The position numbers were made by a program, and so were the translations under genes. The notes under the pieces were generated by a model. That model did not search any database and had not been told where the DNA came from. It worked only from the letters and a program-made list of their open reading frames with translations. 64,000 bases of DNA from Opisthorchis felineus. Its lineage: Eukaryota; Platyhelminthes; Trematoda; Opisthorchiida; Opisthorchiidae. The number at the start of each line of letters is the position of its first letter. Position 1 is the stretch's first letter. Location of the stretch: contig SJOL01001977.1 of NCBI GenBank assembly GCA_004794785.1, positions 19,213-83,212 of the forward strand, in the 5' to 3' direction. Below are positions 24,101-39,100 of this stretch, in pieces.

Positions 24101-27100
24101 GTCGATGGAAAACTGAAGTTTTCATCGGTTCAGTGCTATGTACTGAGATAAAGAAATCAGGGTCTTGGGCTGGCCACACACGGGGCGGGGGAATAGGTTT
24201 CACCATTCTAATGCGGAAGGGCTGGTGGCTGATGGAAGGGTGCTACTGCAGCTGTTCGGCATCTCTGACTGAATGCTGAGGGTGGCACATTTTGAGCACG
24301 ATACCTCTATTGCAAGAGGTCTGTTGACTCCACGCCTAGGTCAGGCAGTTCAACGTTTTTAGGCAGCTGAATATCCCCTTACTTGGTCTCGATCGAGAAA
24401 GATGGCGCGTTTTAGTGCAATCGAGTTTACTGGTTAGGCGGTCCCGTTTCGTCACCAGCTCATCGTCTAGCAACTTTTAGGAGATACCCACCAAGTGCGT
24501 GATTGAAGGAAGGTCTCCCGGTGCATAGTCATGTACGCGCTACGCGTTTGTTATCCACTTCACTTTGATATGCCTGAGAAACATAAATATAATGAAAAGG
24601 AAGTATAAATTTCAATGACCCATTCGGAATAAACATTTTAGGATCCAGCATATGCACAGGCTTTTAGAACTCCTCTATGGAGCAAAGTGGTTCCTCATGT
24701 TGCCTATATTTTCACTCAAAAGTCATTCAACCCTGATGTTTCATGAGGTATAATCGACCATGCAGTAGAGGCTATTTTAAAATATTTCAACCGTTTTGAA
24801 CTATTTCAGATGGAACGAATTGCAAGCCTATGCAAGAAAGCGGAAATCGCGAACATATATCTTGAAACCAGACTCAGGTTGTCAGGGTCGTGGGATCTAC
24901 CTCACTCGTTCGATTAGAGAAATTCGACCGATGGAGAACATGATTTGCCAAGTGTACATAAGCAAAGTAAGCCCGAATTACTAATGTTCCGCCTGATTTT
25001 TTCTTTTTAAGATCAGGAGCTCCAGTCTAATTACTTTGTTCCGGAAACTTTCTGCAAACTGTGCGGAGCTCTATTCAGGCCGTCCGTCTTTCCGTCTTTC
25101 CCCCCTCTGTTTACCTTAAAAGGTTCACAGTTTGAACACATGTCTTTCAAACAGATTTTTCCAGTGGCGCTGTGCATGACATCTTAAGAATTCAGGCTTT
25201 GGGAGAACTATAAATGTTCCGTTGAGTTACTGCCTGAAAGCAAGAATTTTTCATGTTGTATTGTCATTTGTGCTCCCTGAGCTTTGCACAACAACCCAAA
25301 GAATTAATCTTAAGAACACTGATGCGAGAGTCAACCGCTTTAACAACACAACGTCTGTGTATTAAAAATGGAAGCCCAAACCGTAAAAGATAGTCCTTTA
25401 TGAGTCTGGCTACCGTGAACTTATGTGTCCTTTCTGAATCTTCTGGACTGTATTTAGATTGTGACTAAAAATTATTTTATAGGTGACTCCGTAGAATAGG
25501 TGAACTGCAGACAACTAAAAAGGTTTCCTTCTGTTCGTTTGTTTTAGACGAGGATGTTTACGCTTCACATGCCCTGCCCCCACACTTAAACTGAGGGACC
25601 CGTTACAAATTCGAAGCAATTATCACGACACTCGTGAACTTCTTTCCCACATTGCAAAGCAGAATTTGCTGTAACTCTCCGGTTTTCTCCTTACCCTAAC
25701 TAGAGAGATTGACAGAAAACTCTTTAGTCAAAATGTTGATACACTGCATCTACGACTAAGTCTAGCGCCTCTGGAAGTACATTTCATTTTTCTATCTTTC
25801 AGCCATAACGAGGATTCACTCGGATCAAATGAACCATTATATTGTTTATGTTTAGTGCAGATGTCGTCATCGAGTACTAAGCACGATCATGAATGACCTC
25901 GGGACATTACTGGGTGAACCTGTAAGCAGCACATATCGAATAGGCCCTAGATACAGTTATTCATGGAATAAATAAAGTGGTTTTAACAGCGGTTCGATCC
26001 GTCCAGGGTTTTTGTGCTGAGAAAATCAAAGTCAATTAGAATTCGGTGAACAGCTGTCTTGAAAGTCATGTTGAAAAGTCGTATACTTTGGGTTGAATGA
26101 AGCCCCGAAAAAATAGACAAACGTGAGTGTTCCCAATAAATTTTCGCATACTAAACACCGAATCCCATTTGTTACTGGGAAATCTGTACTCCCGTCCCTG
26201 AAAAAAAGTCTTATGGAATTCTTATGAATTCACATTTTCCATCCAATCTACGTTTTTAGCTCGGAACCGATTTCTGTTTTCTTTTCGTTAAAAACTCTTC
26301 AGACCCTAAACTTCTTATTTAATCACATCTCTCTATTAAGTGCTTCATGTTGCACAACCTTATTGCAATCTCATCATGCCTCACAGCTACCTCTCTACAG
26401 AGTGAGCTGTCCATGACTAATATTGCTATTAGTAGCATCACTGAAAATCCCACTACACTTACGACTATTGTGCTTCCTGTGGGTTGAGTGGTAGCCAAAC
26501 AGTGTGACAAATGAACTACTAGTTGTTTTCGTCCTTATTCAAGCTTTAAGTGCTTTCTGAGGATTCCCTAATTGTTGCAAATGGTAGCATCCGCAGTTCT
26601 CTGGAAGTTCTGAGGTTAATTAAAAGTCGAAATACTCTACTGCTGACTAGAGTGGACGCTGGAGTCTGGTGACAACAGTGAAATCGCGGAATCACGATTT
26701 TACTGCTGTACAAATTCAGACAGAATTTTCAAAGCTTAATAAAGGTCGACATGACTCTATCATATTTCAGAATATTGTGGTCAGCCTAGAAAGTTTGGAT
26801 TTACTAAACCGCGACTGCCCAATGAATTAAAAATAAACAAAAGTAAATTTCTAGGTGTGTGAAGGTTAATCTAACCACACAGTTATTAATTTTTCATGCT
26901 TTTTTATACAGTAATCGTCGACGTATGATGGGATCATCTAAACCGCAAATGCGTTACTAATCACATAACATACACTAGAATACGTTCGAATGCACCCACG
27001 TAAGCAGTTTTTTTCGTCTTCAACACCTTTGAGTTAAATGTCATGTTTCCGTCAGTGTGTCCGAGGATAGTCCCATAGAGTGATGCGGTGAGCACAATGC

Positions 27101-30100
27101 GCTGTATATGAGTCACTTTTGGCTGAATTTGTTTAAAGATGCAAAGTTTGTGGTGGTAAGGATCTGTCATTCTCATGGCGTCATATAGTTATGTAGAATG
27201 CGGAATGCAGGTAGTAGATTGCTGGAAGTCTACTACAACACTGCGGTGTCCACTGTTTAACCTCGCCACCACAGTGTGATAAGTGAGTCATACTACTGCG
27301 GTGGCCGAATGATAAACGGCTTTGGAAGTACTGTGTATTAGTTTCAAACATTGTTTAGTGTCAGAGTCTGAGTAGAGACGGTACAGGTGTGCGAAAGAGC
27401 AAACTAGGATTACAGAAGCTTAAGAAATTCTCCATCTCGTTGGTCACTTCCAATAAAACAGGCAATCCATTCAATTATTGTTTGGGACATCTTGTGCGCA
27501 AAGCTAGCCGAAAATCACTTATCCTTAATTTACTTACTTCCATTGCGTCAAGTTTTTTTGTTTCGTCACGCACACATACACTCTGCATTACATAACTTAT
27601 ACCTGGCGTAATATGCCTGATAGAACTAAAGGTGTGAAGTCTATAAACTATATCTTACGGCGAAACCTACGCACTTTAATCCGGAACAACAATGTCGTGG
27701 CGTTTATCAGATGCTACACCATTGATATACTTCATTTATGCAATCAACTTTCTTTGTTCAAACACTTGTCATCTTTTTTTGGTTAGCCCACATCAGAACG
27801 TGCTACCACTGTCTCACCATGACAAACTGGATGGACCTAAATTTCCACGTTTTAACGGACGAGCGATTTTAAACTCTAAGGGCTTGCCTTCCGTATGATG
27901 AAATGTTCCCATTCATCGTTGGAACTACGGTGTTAAGTTTTTTAACAGTTTCGTAACATTACGACTTGGCAAGCAGGCATTATCGATACGCGTGTAGTTT
28001 ACGCCCAGACCTCCATCTGGCCAAAGGGACTGCGTATCAGTTAATCAACACAATTTAAAATCGGTGTTGCTTACTGGACATATCTACGAAATCTGTGATA
28101 CTAAAAATCTACCTCCTAAGCAAATACTTTCTGCGGTTTAGTATACTTTCTTGGAAAATAGGGAAATCCGCAATCAAGGCTGAGTAGTGCTCACAAATGG
28201 TGCCTCAATTAGTGGAGGGTAAGGACGGCGTAATGATTACTCTCTGATTTTATGCACACCAACTTTGAATCTTATCAACTACAGCCATACAACGGCGGAA
28301 TATCCGCTTGAAGATGTTGGGATGCCAGCTGATGTAGTTGATGATTATGAAGCTGAAGTTACTCGCTGGATGTGGCCACTAGATCTGGCTGAGTATATGA
28401 TGTCTTGGTTATAAGCTTATTTCCATTAGTGGCGCACGTGTTTTTTAAAAAAAAAGAAGTATCACTTCCGTTAATGGCACCTCAATGCGCACGTTTCAAT
28501 AAGCATGTCTTATTTTTTGATTCCAGCCTTTTTTAATTGATGGATATAAGTTCGACATGCGGCTGTATGTCTTGCTTACTTCGTGTGATCCCTTGCGGAT
28601 GTACATGTTCAAGGACGGTCTCGTGCGTTTCACCACAATTCAGTACGTCGAGCCAAACCAACGTAACATGCACAATATGTACATGCATTTAACAAACTAC
28701 GCTGTACAGAAACATAGTGATGGCTACATTCGCGATGATGAGGAAGGTGGGACAAAGCGACGTGTCACGACACTCAACCGGTGGTTCACCCAAAACGGCT
28801 ATAACCTTGAAAAAGTAAGCTAGATCAAACTGAAATGTTGCTTGACTGAAGGTAAGCGCTATTTATGCTGGTCAAGTCCGGAGTATGTAGATGCAGGAAT
28901 CAGGAGTCTATTTCGATCCTGATGCTTAGTTTTTGAGGGTTACCGGTTCCCATCCGTACAGCAGTGTGAGTGGCAAGTTAAACACTGGGATTCTAGGCTT
29001 TACTACTTTCTTCCTTTATACATCTTACTGAGGTTTTCTACGCAAAGCGGTCGTTGTAGTAGTTGTATTAGTTCTGATTGTAGTGCGACAGATGAGGTCA
29101 ATGCACGAATCTGCAAGGCTGGGGTCGCGTTTGCTAATTTGAGACACCTATGACGTCAAAGCGGTATATCCCTGAATTTCAAAGGACGTGTGTATCAGGC
29201 TACAGTGCGGGCTGTTTTGTTGTATGGCTGTGAGACTTGGTCTGTTTGAGCAGCGGAACTGAGACGTCTTCGTGTGTTCGACAATCGTTGTCTCAGAACC
29301 ATAGCTCGTGTGGGCTGGTGTGGGAGGATCCGTAACGAGTCAACTAGAAAGCGAGTTTTCGGTTGTGCAACGGGTACTTTCACTGAGGAATATGTCCAGC
29401 ACCAGAAACTGCGTTTGTTATGCCATGTATTGCGCATACCGAACCATCGTTTGCCGAAGAGAGTGCTGTTTTCCATGCCTATTTCAGGGTGGCAGAAGCA
29501 GAGAGGTGGCCATCCCTTCACCTGGCAGAGGGATATGAAAGATATTACGATATGTTATGGTGCTGTCGATGCTACTCGCCTTCCAGGATGGGGACCGCAT
29601 GATCCCCACTGTGCCTGGTTGGAGACGCTGTAGGATATGGCTGCTGATCGATGTCAATGGCGTTCGTGTTGTCAGTTTCTATCCAGATTGCCTGAATGAG
29701 AGTCTGGACGTGTAGGCACCTCAGAATGCTTGTAGTAAGGTAGCACTAAGTCCCCCCTCTGTCCATCTTCATTCTTTCCTTCACAATAAGGCTTTCAAAT
29801 ACGTCATGGTTGTACGGCAGCGAAACGTCAGTGTTGAACACTGATGTCATGCTGTCAATGATGGTGATGATCCTTCACAACAAGTGCACAACATTTTCAC
29901 TACGGAAGCAGACAGTCTCACGGGACATCATGAGGATAATCGAATCAGGGTCACTCAAACTCAGACTCCCATTGGTAGTGTGAGGCGTTTTAGGAGGCTT
30001 TAGTGAATATTTCGCTCTGTAAGTAACGCTAATCAATGTTAAAAAGCCGAGACGCACGGTGTAACTGTTTCATCCTTATTGGGAATCATCATCAGTGCGC

Positions 30101-33100
30101 ATCTGACAAAACGTCGAGGATTTTCGAGTCTGCGACCTTCTGGCTAGTAGTTTGAAGCCTTAACATTTCAGCCGCGAGTAGCTGATCACCAGTGCTATTA
30201 GCTCGCACTCAGACAGGATATAACACCACTCATCCCATACTCACGGAATGCACTTCATGTGTGGCTCCTCGAGTGACGACTTCTTCACTCATCGAGCGGT
30301 CCGTTCCCAATATGCACACGTATTTGGGCACTCGAGTATCAGCATAAAGCACTGGCTGGCAAAAATATCCGACACCATTTTCAGCCGAAGCAGTCATTGT
30401 TAACATAAAAGGATGGATGCAATGGTCCCGAAATAATCCCAAGATTCAGTTTCCAGCCGGTGATAAATCCACTTTCATTGCCGACTTAGAGGTGCCTCAT
30501 TGGCAATTTCAGTCTGTAAGACATGTTGTACATCGTAACTCTCGTTCTATGTTTCCTATCAGAAAAACATACAGTGAGACTTTATAGCTACGGTTTTGGC
30601 AATAGATATTCCGAATTTTGTTAGCTTATGGTGGAGTGGAGATGATGCCCTTGAAAAATATGAGGGCTTCAACAGCATATTGATTAGTACCGTATGTACG
30701 TAGTAATGAGAACTCGAAATTCCACACGGGTGGTTCGTCATGCTAAGATAGGTTTACAAGTACGCTAAGCATGCGAATTACACTACGACTGTTTTTTTGC
30801 CTTCTACGAACTTTGGCCTGACTAACAAATCCACTTTATGCATCTCACTGCAGGCCAGACAGCCACACATTCAATGGAAAATATGAATTTAGCTGTTAAC
30901 TATTGATGGCCATTCGTGTTGGTTAATAATTCGTGCTTACTTCCATTCAGTTGTATAACTCCCAAAAGACCCAAAAGATCGAAGCCATTAAACAAGGCCT
31001 AGGCTGAAAGAGTTACATAAGGCCGAGTCATCCCAGTTGTTAATGCCAGGCGGATGAAGCCAAATTCAAATAAGGGTTGAAATAAGAAAGTATAAATTAA
31101 ATTCATCGGGATTACCAACTAAGATGCCGGATGATCCAGTAAACAAAACCTAATGGAAATTTGTGAAGCCAACCAATAAATATGAAGTTAGTCTTAAAAA
31201 CTCACAACTTTCAATGGTTTCCCTTTCACTGACCCTGGCTTTGTACTTTGATGTCCCTTTCCAGTATCATTCTTACTTTGTTATTTGTCATGCGAGGGTC
31301 TTTTCAAGCAAGCCAGTTAGTGAAAATGCACGTGTCACATGGAAGGGAGCACACCATAGGTAGATGACGGAAGTATTCTGTTAGTTAGAGGCACACATTA
31401 ACAAAACTAGTTTAATGGGGATTGGTTAATGGTGAGCGTCAGCCCGACGGTTTTTGTTCCCACAGATTTGGAATGATGTTGACGATGTCGTGATTAAGAC
31501 AGTGCTGTCAGGATATGCCGTGCTCCGACATAACTACCGCACCTGTTTTCCAAACCACTCTCAAATGTCAGCTTGCTTTGAAATTCTGGGATTCGACATC
31601 ATGTTTAACCACAAACTGAAGCCATTCGTGCTTGAGGTAAGTGCCGTTTTGGAGAAAATCATGCATGAATCATGTCGTTGGTCCTTGATTTATGGCTGTA
31701 AGGTTATGTACTCAAACTATGGGGTTCTTTATTGCCATAACCCAGATGTCTTACTTCTGTTATATTCAGTTTTGGGTCGGGTTTAACTAATGGCAGCAGG
31801 TCCAGTAATCTGTACTAATTGAGCGCGTCACCAGATAACAGTGCTTAGGTCATAGGTTACCAATGAGTACAAGTTTTGGTTCGAGGACAGTTTATTCTGC
31901 GTTTCTGAGGATACCGTTGTCGTTATCGGACAATGACATATTGAGAGTAGCCTTCAGGATCAATTTTCTTCCCCTGCTGAATTTTGTAGCTTCAGGTTGA
32001 TACGAAACAAGTGGACAAAGTTGTCGCCCTTCTATGTATCGTCAGAGTCATACGGATCGGCGACAGCCTCAAGCTTATGCAGGGAGTAGGACACGTCGTC
32101 GTCTTCTTTGCAAGAGATACTGTTTTAAGTAGGGCTTGTATCCACGAAGCGCCGTAGTGTCAGTGACCTCAGGTAGCGAGTTCATCACATGTGGGAATTG
32201 CCTAACCATCTGTTGCTTATAGGGCATTCGGTCTGAGGTGTGTAGCGCTCATTTCATAGCTGTAAACACGGACTGGTTGTACGGTGGTGCAGCGGGACGC
32301 TGATGTTCGATTCTAGTTTCACAGACCTTGGTGATTAGAACTTTTCTGTTTCTCTGGCTGTCCCAGCGAAAATGGTTGAAATGGTGGGTACTAGACCTTA
32401 ACCATCTGCCTGACCAACAAGCCAAGTAGGAATGCAGCCGAAACTAAAAGGTATCGGGGCCTACAGACACATTCAACCAAGGCAGTGTCTCAAAACGGAC
32501 TATGAAATGCCAGTGACATTTCGATTCTGTTACATTTAACTGGGTTCAGGTTACAGCAAGTTTTCGGGTTAGGTTCTTTCTTACTAGATGATTAACTTTG
32601 GAAGGGAGTTATCTTTGGCAACTAATCCAACATCTGTTTTTTGCTGTAATTTTTCATCCGGTTTGAATATTTTTTGTTCTTACATGTTTTGGAGGTAATT
32701 AAGATTGTCCGTACCCGTTCCATGTAAGTGGACTCCCCGGAATGAAAACCCTGTTTGCATGGATTACAACAACAGTGTTGCAACAGCATCTTGAAAGTAG
32801 CATTCGAAAGCAAAAAAGACTACTAACTGATAAAACTGAAATATACAGCACTGTTGAACACGGCTACCTTGTTGTATGTCATCCATGTCCCTTTGTATAA
32901 GGCCCAGGTAGAGAACACAGCAAGGAGAGAAAGTACGATGGTCCAATGTCAGCCGAACACGAATACTTTGATGTTGCTGCATATGAACACTGGATATGAG
33001 AATACATTCACTACATTAGCCTAGTGGATGAGCACAACGAATGCCATGTCGATTTTCACAGACAGCACACACTTATCCTCAGATATTATCTGTCGTAAGA

Positions 33101-36100
33101 TGCTGTGGATTTAGGCCATTTGAATGCGCGTTGTCACTCAGGTAATTCTTCCCTCATTTACCATCCATCCTGAAGAGGGGCTAGATAACTAGGGAACCGC
33201 GCTTACAAATCAAACCGAATAGTATTTCAGAAGTAGTCCAGGAAGGCTCCTTCACGAAAATCTTAACCATCTAATCGGACTCAGCACCAGCAAGCGCATG
33301 GTAAACGGTGTACGTGCTACCCAACGAATCACCTACTCTACCCATCTGCGTACAATAAATAAGCTCCGATGTATACAAATGACTTTTTAGATGAGTAGGT
33401 TATCGGTTTTTCTACCAGCCATTTGAGGTACTCCTTAACCCTTTATGCGTTGTAATTTAGGTTAACCATTCACCAAGCTTCAGTACTGACAGCAAACTGG
33501 ACAAGGAAATCAAGGAGACCATGTTGTGGGATACGTTGCGACTCGTCCATTTCGGCATGGTAACTAAAAAGAAGTGTGTGGAGGACGAACGAAAGAGGAT
33601 ACGAAGCAGGTTGTTGCAGAAAATGCAAAAGAAGGAAATAAAGTAAGCAGTTTGCTTACAACATGAGCGATTTCAAAGTTTTCACCTACATGTCCATCGT
33701 ACATCCCCAAAATAGGTAGTGATCTGAATCAATACAGTACATTGATTGGTTTTTTTTAACCGTGGGCCGTATTGAATTGATAGATACAGTTTTGTGGATG
33801 TAAGGCTGCTCTAGTTTGATGCAGAACGCTTAAGATTCAGACAGAAATGGCCAACACAAAGTTAGAAAACAAGGAAGAATGGAGCGAATACAGTATCTGA
33901 CATATGTACAGCGGTGACACTGGAATATAGCATTTCAGTGGTTTTCCTACCAGGCTATTCTGTGAAGATTTTGCCTTTTTATTGTGCTTTGTACATGCGT
34001 CAAAGAGTACATGAGTGAACTGCCAAATGAGGTTTGGAATCAATGATTGTCTTTATCATGCGACGCATCTTCAAAGAAAACTTTGGAAGAGCGAACGACT
34101 TTACCCGGTCCCGATGGAGCTTATCCTTGACAGCATCACTGTATATGGGTGGTTAGCACAAAAGTCCGACTTTCCAATGAACCTTGGTTCAACCACTGAA
34201 TGCCCACAGACACTTATTAAATCATGGTTGGGTTCTGCGTTGCCGAGTGTGCTGCTGAGTGCGGGCCTCTGGTGGTGAAGTAAGATCCGTGGGAACGTGA
34301 GTAGCGATCAGTTGGTTTGATCGCAATGGCATAACAATGAGCACGTGCAGCAACCACTTAAGTGTTCAAGTGTCAGCATCTTTCGTCTCCTCACCTAAGT
34401 TTTGGATAATACCCCACTGTCTTAATCATAGTATCGATCACTGTTGCCAGGGTCGTCAGTTAACGCATCGTTTTTTTGTGTGGTGGAGAATCTATTCCAG
34501 AAGAAACGATGAGCTGCAGATCTTGCCTTCCATAGGATAATAGCACTTTGTCGGATACTTAATGGTTAGAGGCTGGAACAAACAATCCAGAGGTCTACTG
34601 AACTCGTGCATACAATTGCCTGAACCGTGTCGCATTTTGTGGCCTAGTTGCTTCATCAGGTTGAAAAGGCATTTCGGGGCTCACGTAGTCTTTTCAAGGC
34701 ATGAGAATTATATGCTTACTTACTGAACACTTCTAACATTAAAGAGTTCTATACGCATCTGTCTGAAATGAATTCTAAATGCGACAACAATGACTATCTG
34801 GAAGAACTTCAGGTCAACCTGGTTTGATTGATTTATTCGAAGCCTGTTTACGATGTCTTATAGCTTGCATACCGTTATAATTGTCGGTAACCTTTGTTAG
34901 CCTAAGGTTTAAAAATGTGCCGGAATCCGACCGAAAATCAGCCAAGCACCTAGAATAACTGTTTGGGATCCATACATGCTTATTAGTTAAACAGTCCAAT
35001 CAACTCGTTAATTTCTCCGTTACGCAGTCAACAATGGCTCAAGTTAGTGTGTATGGTACCATATTACTTCTCTAGTCAATCAATCCGCTTCATACTGCTG
35101 CATTGGGAAGCAACCCTACAGTTACTAAACATACAATTATGCTTGTTCCGTAGCTTTGGTTGTATCAAACGATGAAGTTTAGTTGGGTGAGTAGTTCACA
35201 CTTAAAATACTGACGCTTTGTCAGAATGTCACCTGCTTATTATCTCAGGCCATAGCGCAGGACGTCTGCTACTTCTACGGCCAACCATTCTGTACATATT
35301 TGAATCTTGGCGCACGGTCAACAGACCCTTAATTACTTAAGGGCTACAATACCTGGACGCTTAAATTCAGTTTCTTGGGAGTCTTTGGTTCGTACATCTC
35401 GTCATTAACCCACGTAGCCACCGCAAAGCGAACTTTGTTTGTTAAGCTGTTCGGCGCCATTGTTTTTGCACCCCAGCTATGTTGAATCGCTAACACAAAC
35501 AGGAGGAATGCACTGTTTACTTGTTTGCGAAGCACCTCCGGTAAGACAACAGCTAACGACTTAGTACTAATTTTAATTTCAGTAATTACAGGGCGTCTGC
35601 TCACATCATGGCAACGGGCATTAAACTACAGGGCCATCAATACAATGAAGCGCAGTCTAATATAGGCATTTCATTCGAGGGAAGCACAATACAGTGAGCC
35701 GGGCTGAAGAAAGCGAACTGCTTAATCACTGTTACGCCAGATTACTGCGCAACCAGACTGTCTTAAACCAGGAAACAACTGAAAGCCTAACTAGAACTTT
35801 GGTTTGAATAACTCCCATGTCAGCACCCCTTATTTAAATTCGAAATAAACTGCAGATATTCTTAATTCAGAGTTACTGTCTAGCGCTAATGAGACTGGTT
35901 ACGTTATGATATTTATCAGGAAATTTATGAGTGCTCATTTTATAACACGGTATCAGAGTGATTCATGTGCCTTAAGTCAGAACATCATCACAGACAAAAA
36001 CACTAGTTCTGAAGATGGATCCCTCACTGCTGCTGAGCTAGGGGAAACTACACTGTTGCAAACCAAAAGGCGTCACGAAGCTTCTACATGTCTGCACTGC

Positions 36101-39100
36101 TGGTGGCATCATCTTCAGCCCTCTATGACAAGTTGTTAGAAGCAATAAACGGGCATTTCCTGGGTTGTATGTAACAATCGCCTGTTGCCTCGAAGGTTAA
36201 ACATCTTTGATCTGGTCGATCGGCGCAAAATATTTGTTGTTAGTCAGAGACAAATCCCGCATTTTCGATAAATAGTAAGCCGTAGATGTCGGAAAACAGT
36301 TGAACCTGAGGTAAGTATGCGATCTTGAAGTATCGCCAGACTGACGTTTTCTTACGTAAATTATACATCTGAACGGCTCTCATTGAGCAATGTATTTTCG
36401 TCACTAGATAAGTGTCATAGATTTTACTGTCCTTTCATATTGTTCGCTCCTGAATTTTTATTAGTGCTCTGGCTGACAGTGTATTCTACGATCTCGTAAG
36501 TTGGTTGGCACCGTCAGCTACATCGTCAACACACCATCAACACTGAAAGAATATTGTATAATTTACTTTACAGTAGTACTGCTCGGAACGAATGATGTAC
36601 AAATATCAACGTAGACCTAGAAACAGACGTTTCTCAGAACAATGCATGAGGGTGAATCATTCTATTCTTTGGATCCTAGACTTTAATTGTTATTTTTTGG
36701 CTAGATTCTGATGTGGCTGAAACATATTCCGATAGTCAGTTGCGAAGCATTCATGTCGACACTTAGAAGCCACATGATTGCATCTTATGTTGGCACGTAC
36801 GCTTACAGAAAACGAACTTGATTCGTTAGACGGAAAATGAGCAAATTTCTTGAAATTTCGGAATAAATACATTGTGGGTTACGTGCTGAGTGTTTCTGGG
36901 CTAACTTCAGTCCTTCCGTTATTACTAGGAGACAGCTGTGTCAACAATTAACAAAGTAAAAGCTCACACCACTCGCTGCGGCGAACAAATCTGGGTTTGT
37001 GCGCTGTAGGTGATTATTCTGTTCTGTTAAAAATAGGTTTAATGCAAATGTTCACCTGTTGCTCTCCCTCACTAGTCCACCCAACAGAAAAGCCAGGATT
37101 TCATTCATTTTCATCGCATTTCGTAAATTATTGAACTGGTGAGCTGCATTTTGATTGCATCATGAGAGGGCTGAACTTGTACGGGAGCAAGGCGGATTCC
37201 ATCAAAAAAACACTTGATGATTAACTGCAAGCTCACGTGAGTGGATAGCATTATACCATACTTATTCTGATACGCTTTAATGACTTATAAATGAGTAAAA
37301 TAAATCAAGGTTGCTATCCGAAAAATCTATCTTCAAAACTTATGCGCCAATCAATTCTCGGTGAGAAACGTAACATGCTTCGTCACTACATTGAACAGGA
37401 GAATTAAACAGGCTTCAAATACATCGCGCGCAAATGCTGAAAGTGTGCAGCAGAGTTCTTAGATGTCAATGTGGTGAATATTCAGTAATCGAAGGTATTC
37501 TTCATGGTTCATACACGCAAGTTGGTGCTCAGATATGCCAGAAGTATGGTTGGATTTGAGGAATACACTTAGCCGATGGGTTTGGCGAAATCGGAGGGTT
37601 TGTCACTCTCATGAATCTGATGGATTATGAGTGAAAATACTTCGATAGTAAATGTTGTCCCATATAAACCCTCGGGCAGCTTTTACGCTACACACGCACT
37701 GGGAGACACTGGTGAAATTTTAATCCAACTATCTCTTGAATCTTCCGATTACAGAGCTTAAGTCGGTAATATCTGTACGTTTGTGGTAGCTCAGGTCGTT
37801 CAGTTAGCCGTCAAATCGCGCGCTGAACTTGACGATTTAGTTTGATTAGAATTCAAAAGCTGCACAGAACTAATGGACCAACATGAACTCGGTAGTGGAA
37901 TGCCTGGAAGTTTTCTTCATTATAACAGGTCGTATAATAATACGTAAAGTAAAAATTAACGTGGTTCGTTCGATCTGTTCAACCGTAATGTTCAAACAGT
38001 ATTAGGGATTCATTCCAATAACTTTTTGTTGAACGGTCTTCTAATGGTAATTCCGAGCAGACTTCTTTTTAGACAAACGGTGCCTTTTTGGCAAATATTG
38101 ATTGACACCCTATGTTTCTTTTGTTTGGGTCAGAGATGCGAACGAGAAGAAAGTGGCAGAATCCGTTACAAGTGCGGAACGCTATGAGCATGCCCACGTT
38201 GGGAACTTTCGCCTAATCTTCCCCTGTGCGAATATGGAAAGATACGAACCGTTTCTCACTCCACACGCACCTTTTTACCAAGAAACAATGACATACAAAG
38301 TTCGAAGTGAATGTGCACGGTAAGTATTAGAACTGTCACGCCGAGGACAAACAGACCGGCTGAAGCGCAACTGTAAGTGGGGTTTAACCCGAGTATGAAA
38401 GTTATACGTGCGATTTGTAGCTTTTCTGCTCCGTACTCCGGTATGCGCTGCGAACTGGAAAGTATGTATGGAGGATTACCGGAGCTGGTCTTCATCTTCA
38501 AATAGAGGCCCTTCCTGGGCCTTTATGTGAACTTTTGGTAGATTGGGCAAATGCCGAACTGTTGCAGTAAAACCCCTTATAAAATGAGCAAGATTATTGC
38601 CTGACTTGGTGTGCGGTCCACAGGACGTATGAAGCCAAGGGAAATAGGTTTCATCCGCATAGGCACACAGCAAGCACTAATTATTTTCTATGAAAACCGT
38701 CTGCTTTTTGGTATTCAAAACTTACCATTAAACAAACTGCACTAAAAACTGAGTACATGCAAACCTCACATTGTATTGCATTGTTTTTATACTAAGCGGA
38801 ATTAAGTGGCTCCTCGCGTTGATTTCCCAGGTGCTGACCTATAGGGAGTGCCTTCCGAATGAATGGACCGCATCGGAACGGTAAAGAAAGGTCTCAAAAA
38901 GAGAATTTTTTGGGTTTGAGTTGTCAGTTGATGACGCACCCCAACGAAACCCTGGGATAGTGTGGGAGATAAGTGCTAACGAATGGTGTAGTTAAAGACA
39001 ACATTCACCGCAATCCCGATTTTACGTTTCTGCCGATTCTGCCAACCCAAATCCACCATAATTCCTCTTTTCAAACCAGTACAAGTTCCACCTATGAAAA

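Larger units (their letters stand above)
15645..28526 (+). other. TTLL introns 4-7
   Basis: Introns of about 3.4, 2.5, 3.0 and 3.6 kb. They contain the Gypsy-like integrase fragment (17.9 kb), the CAT run and the 15-bp direct repeat. Otherwise only short chance frames are seen. Confidence 0.7.

Noticed and set aside
24430..24480. Hammerhead-ribozyme-like string on the minus strand (ACGATGAGC---GACGAAAC)
   Set aside because: The core CUGAUGA is not matched exactly and no stem II can be formed, so it is most likely chance.
36000..36140. 77-codon plus frame in TTLL intron 10
   Set aside because: No acceptor/donor pair matches the phase-2 join between exons 10 and 11, and no similarity was seen.
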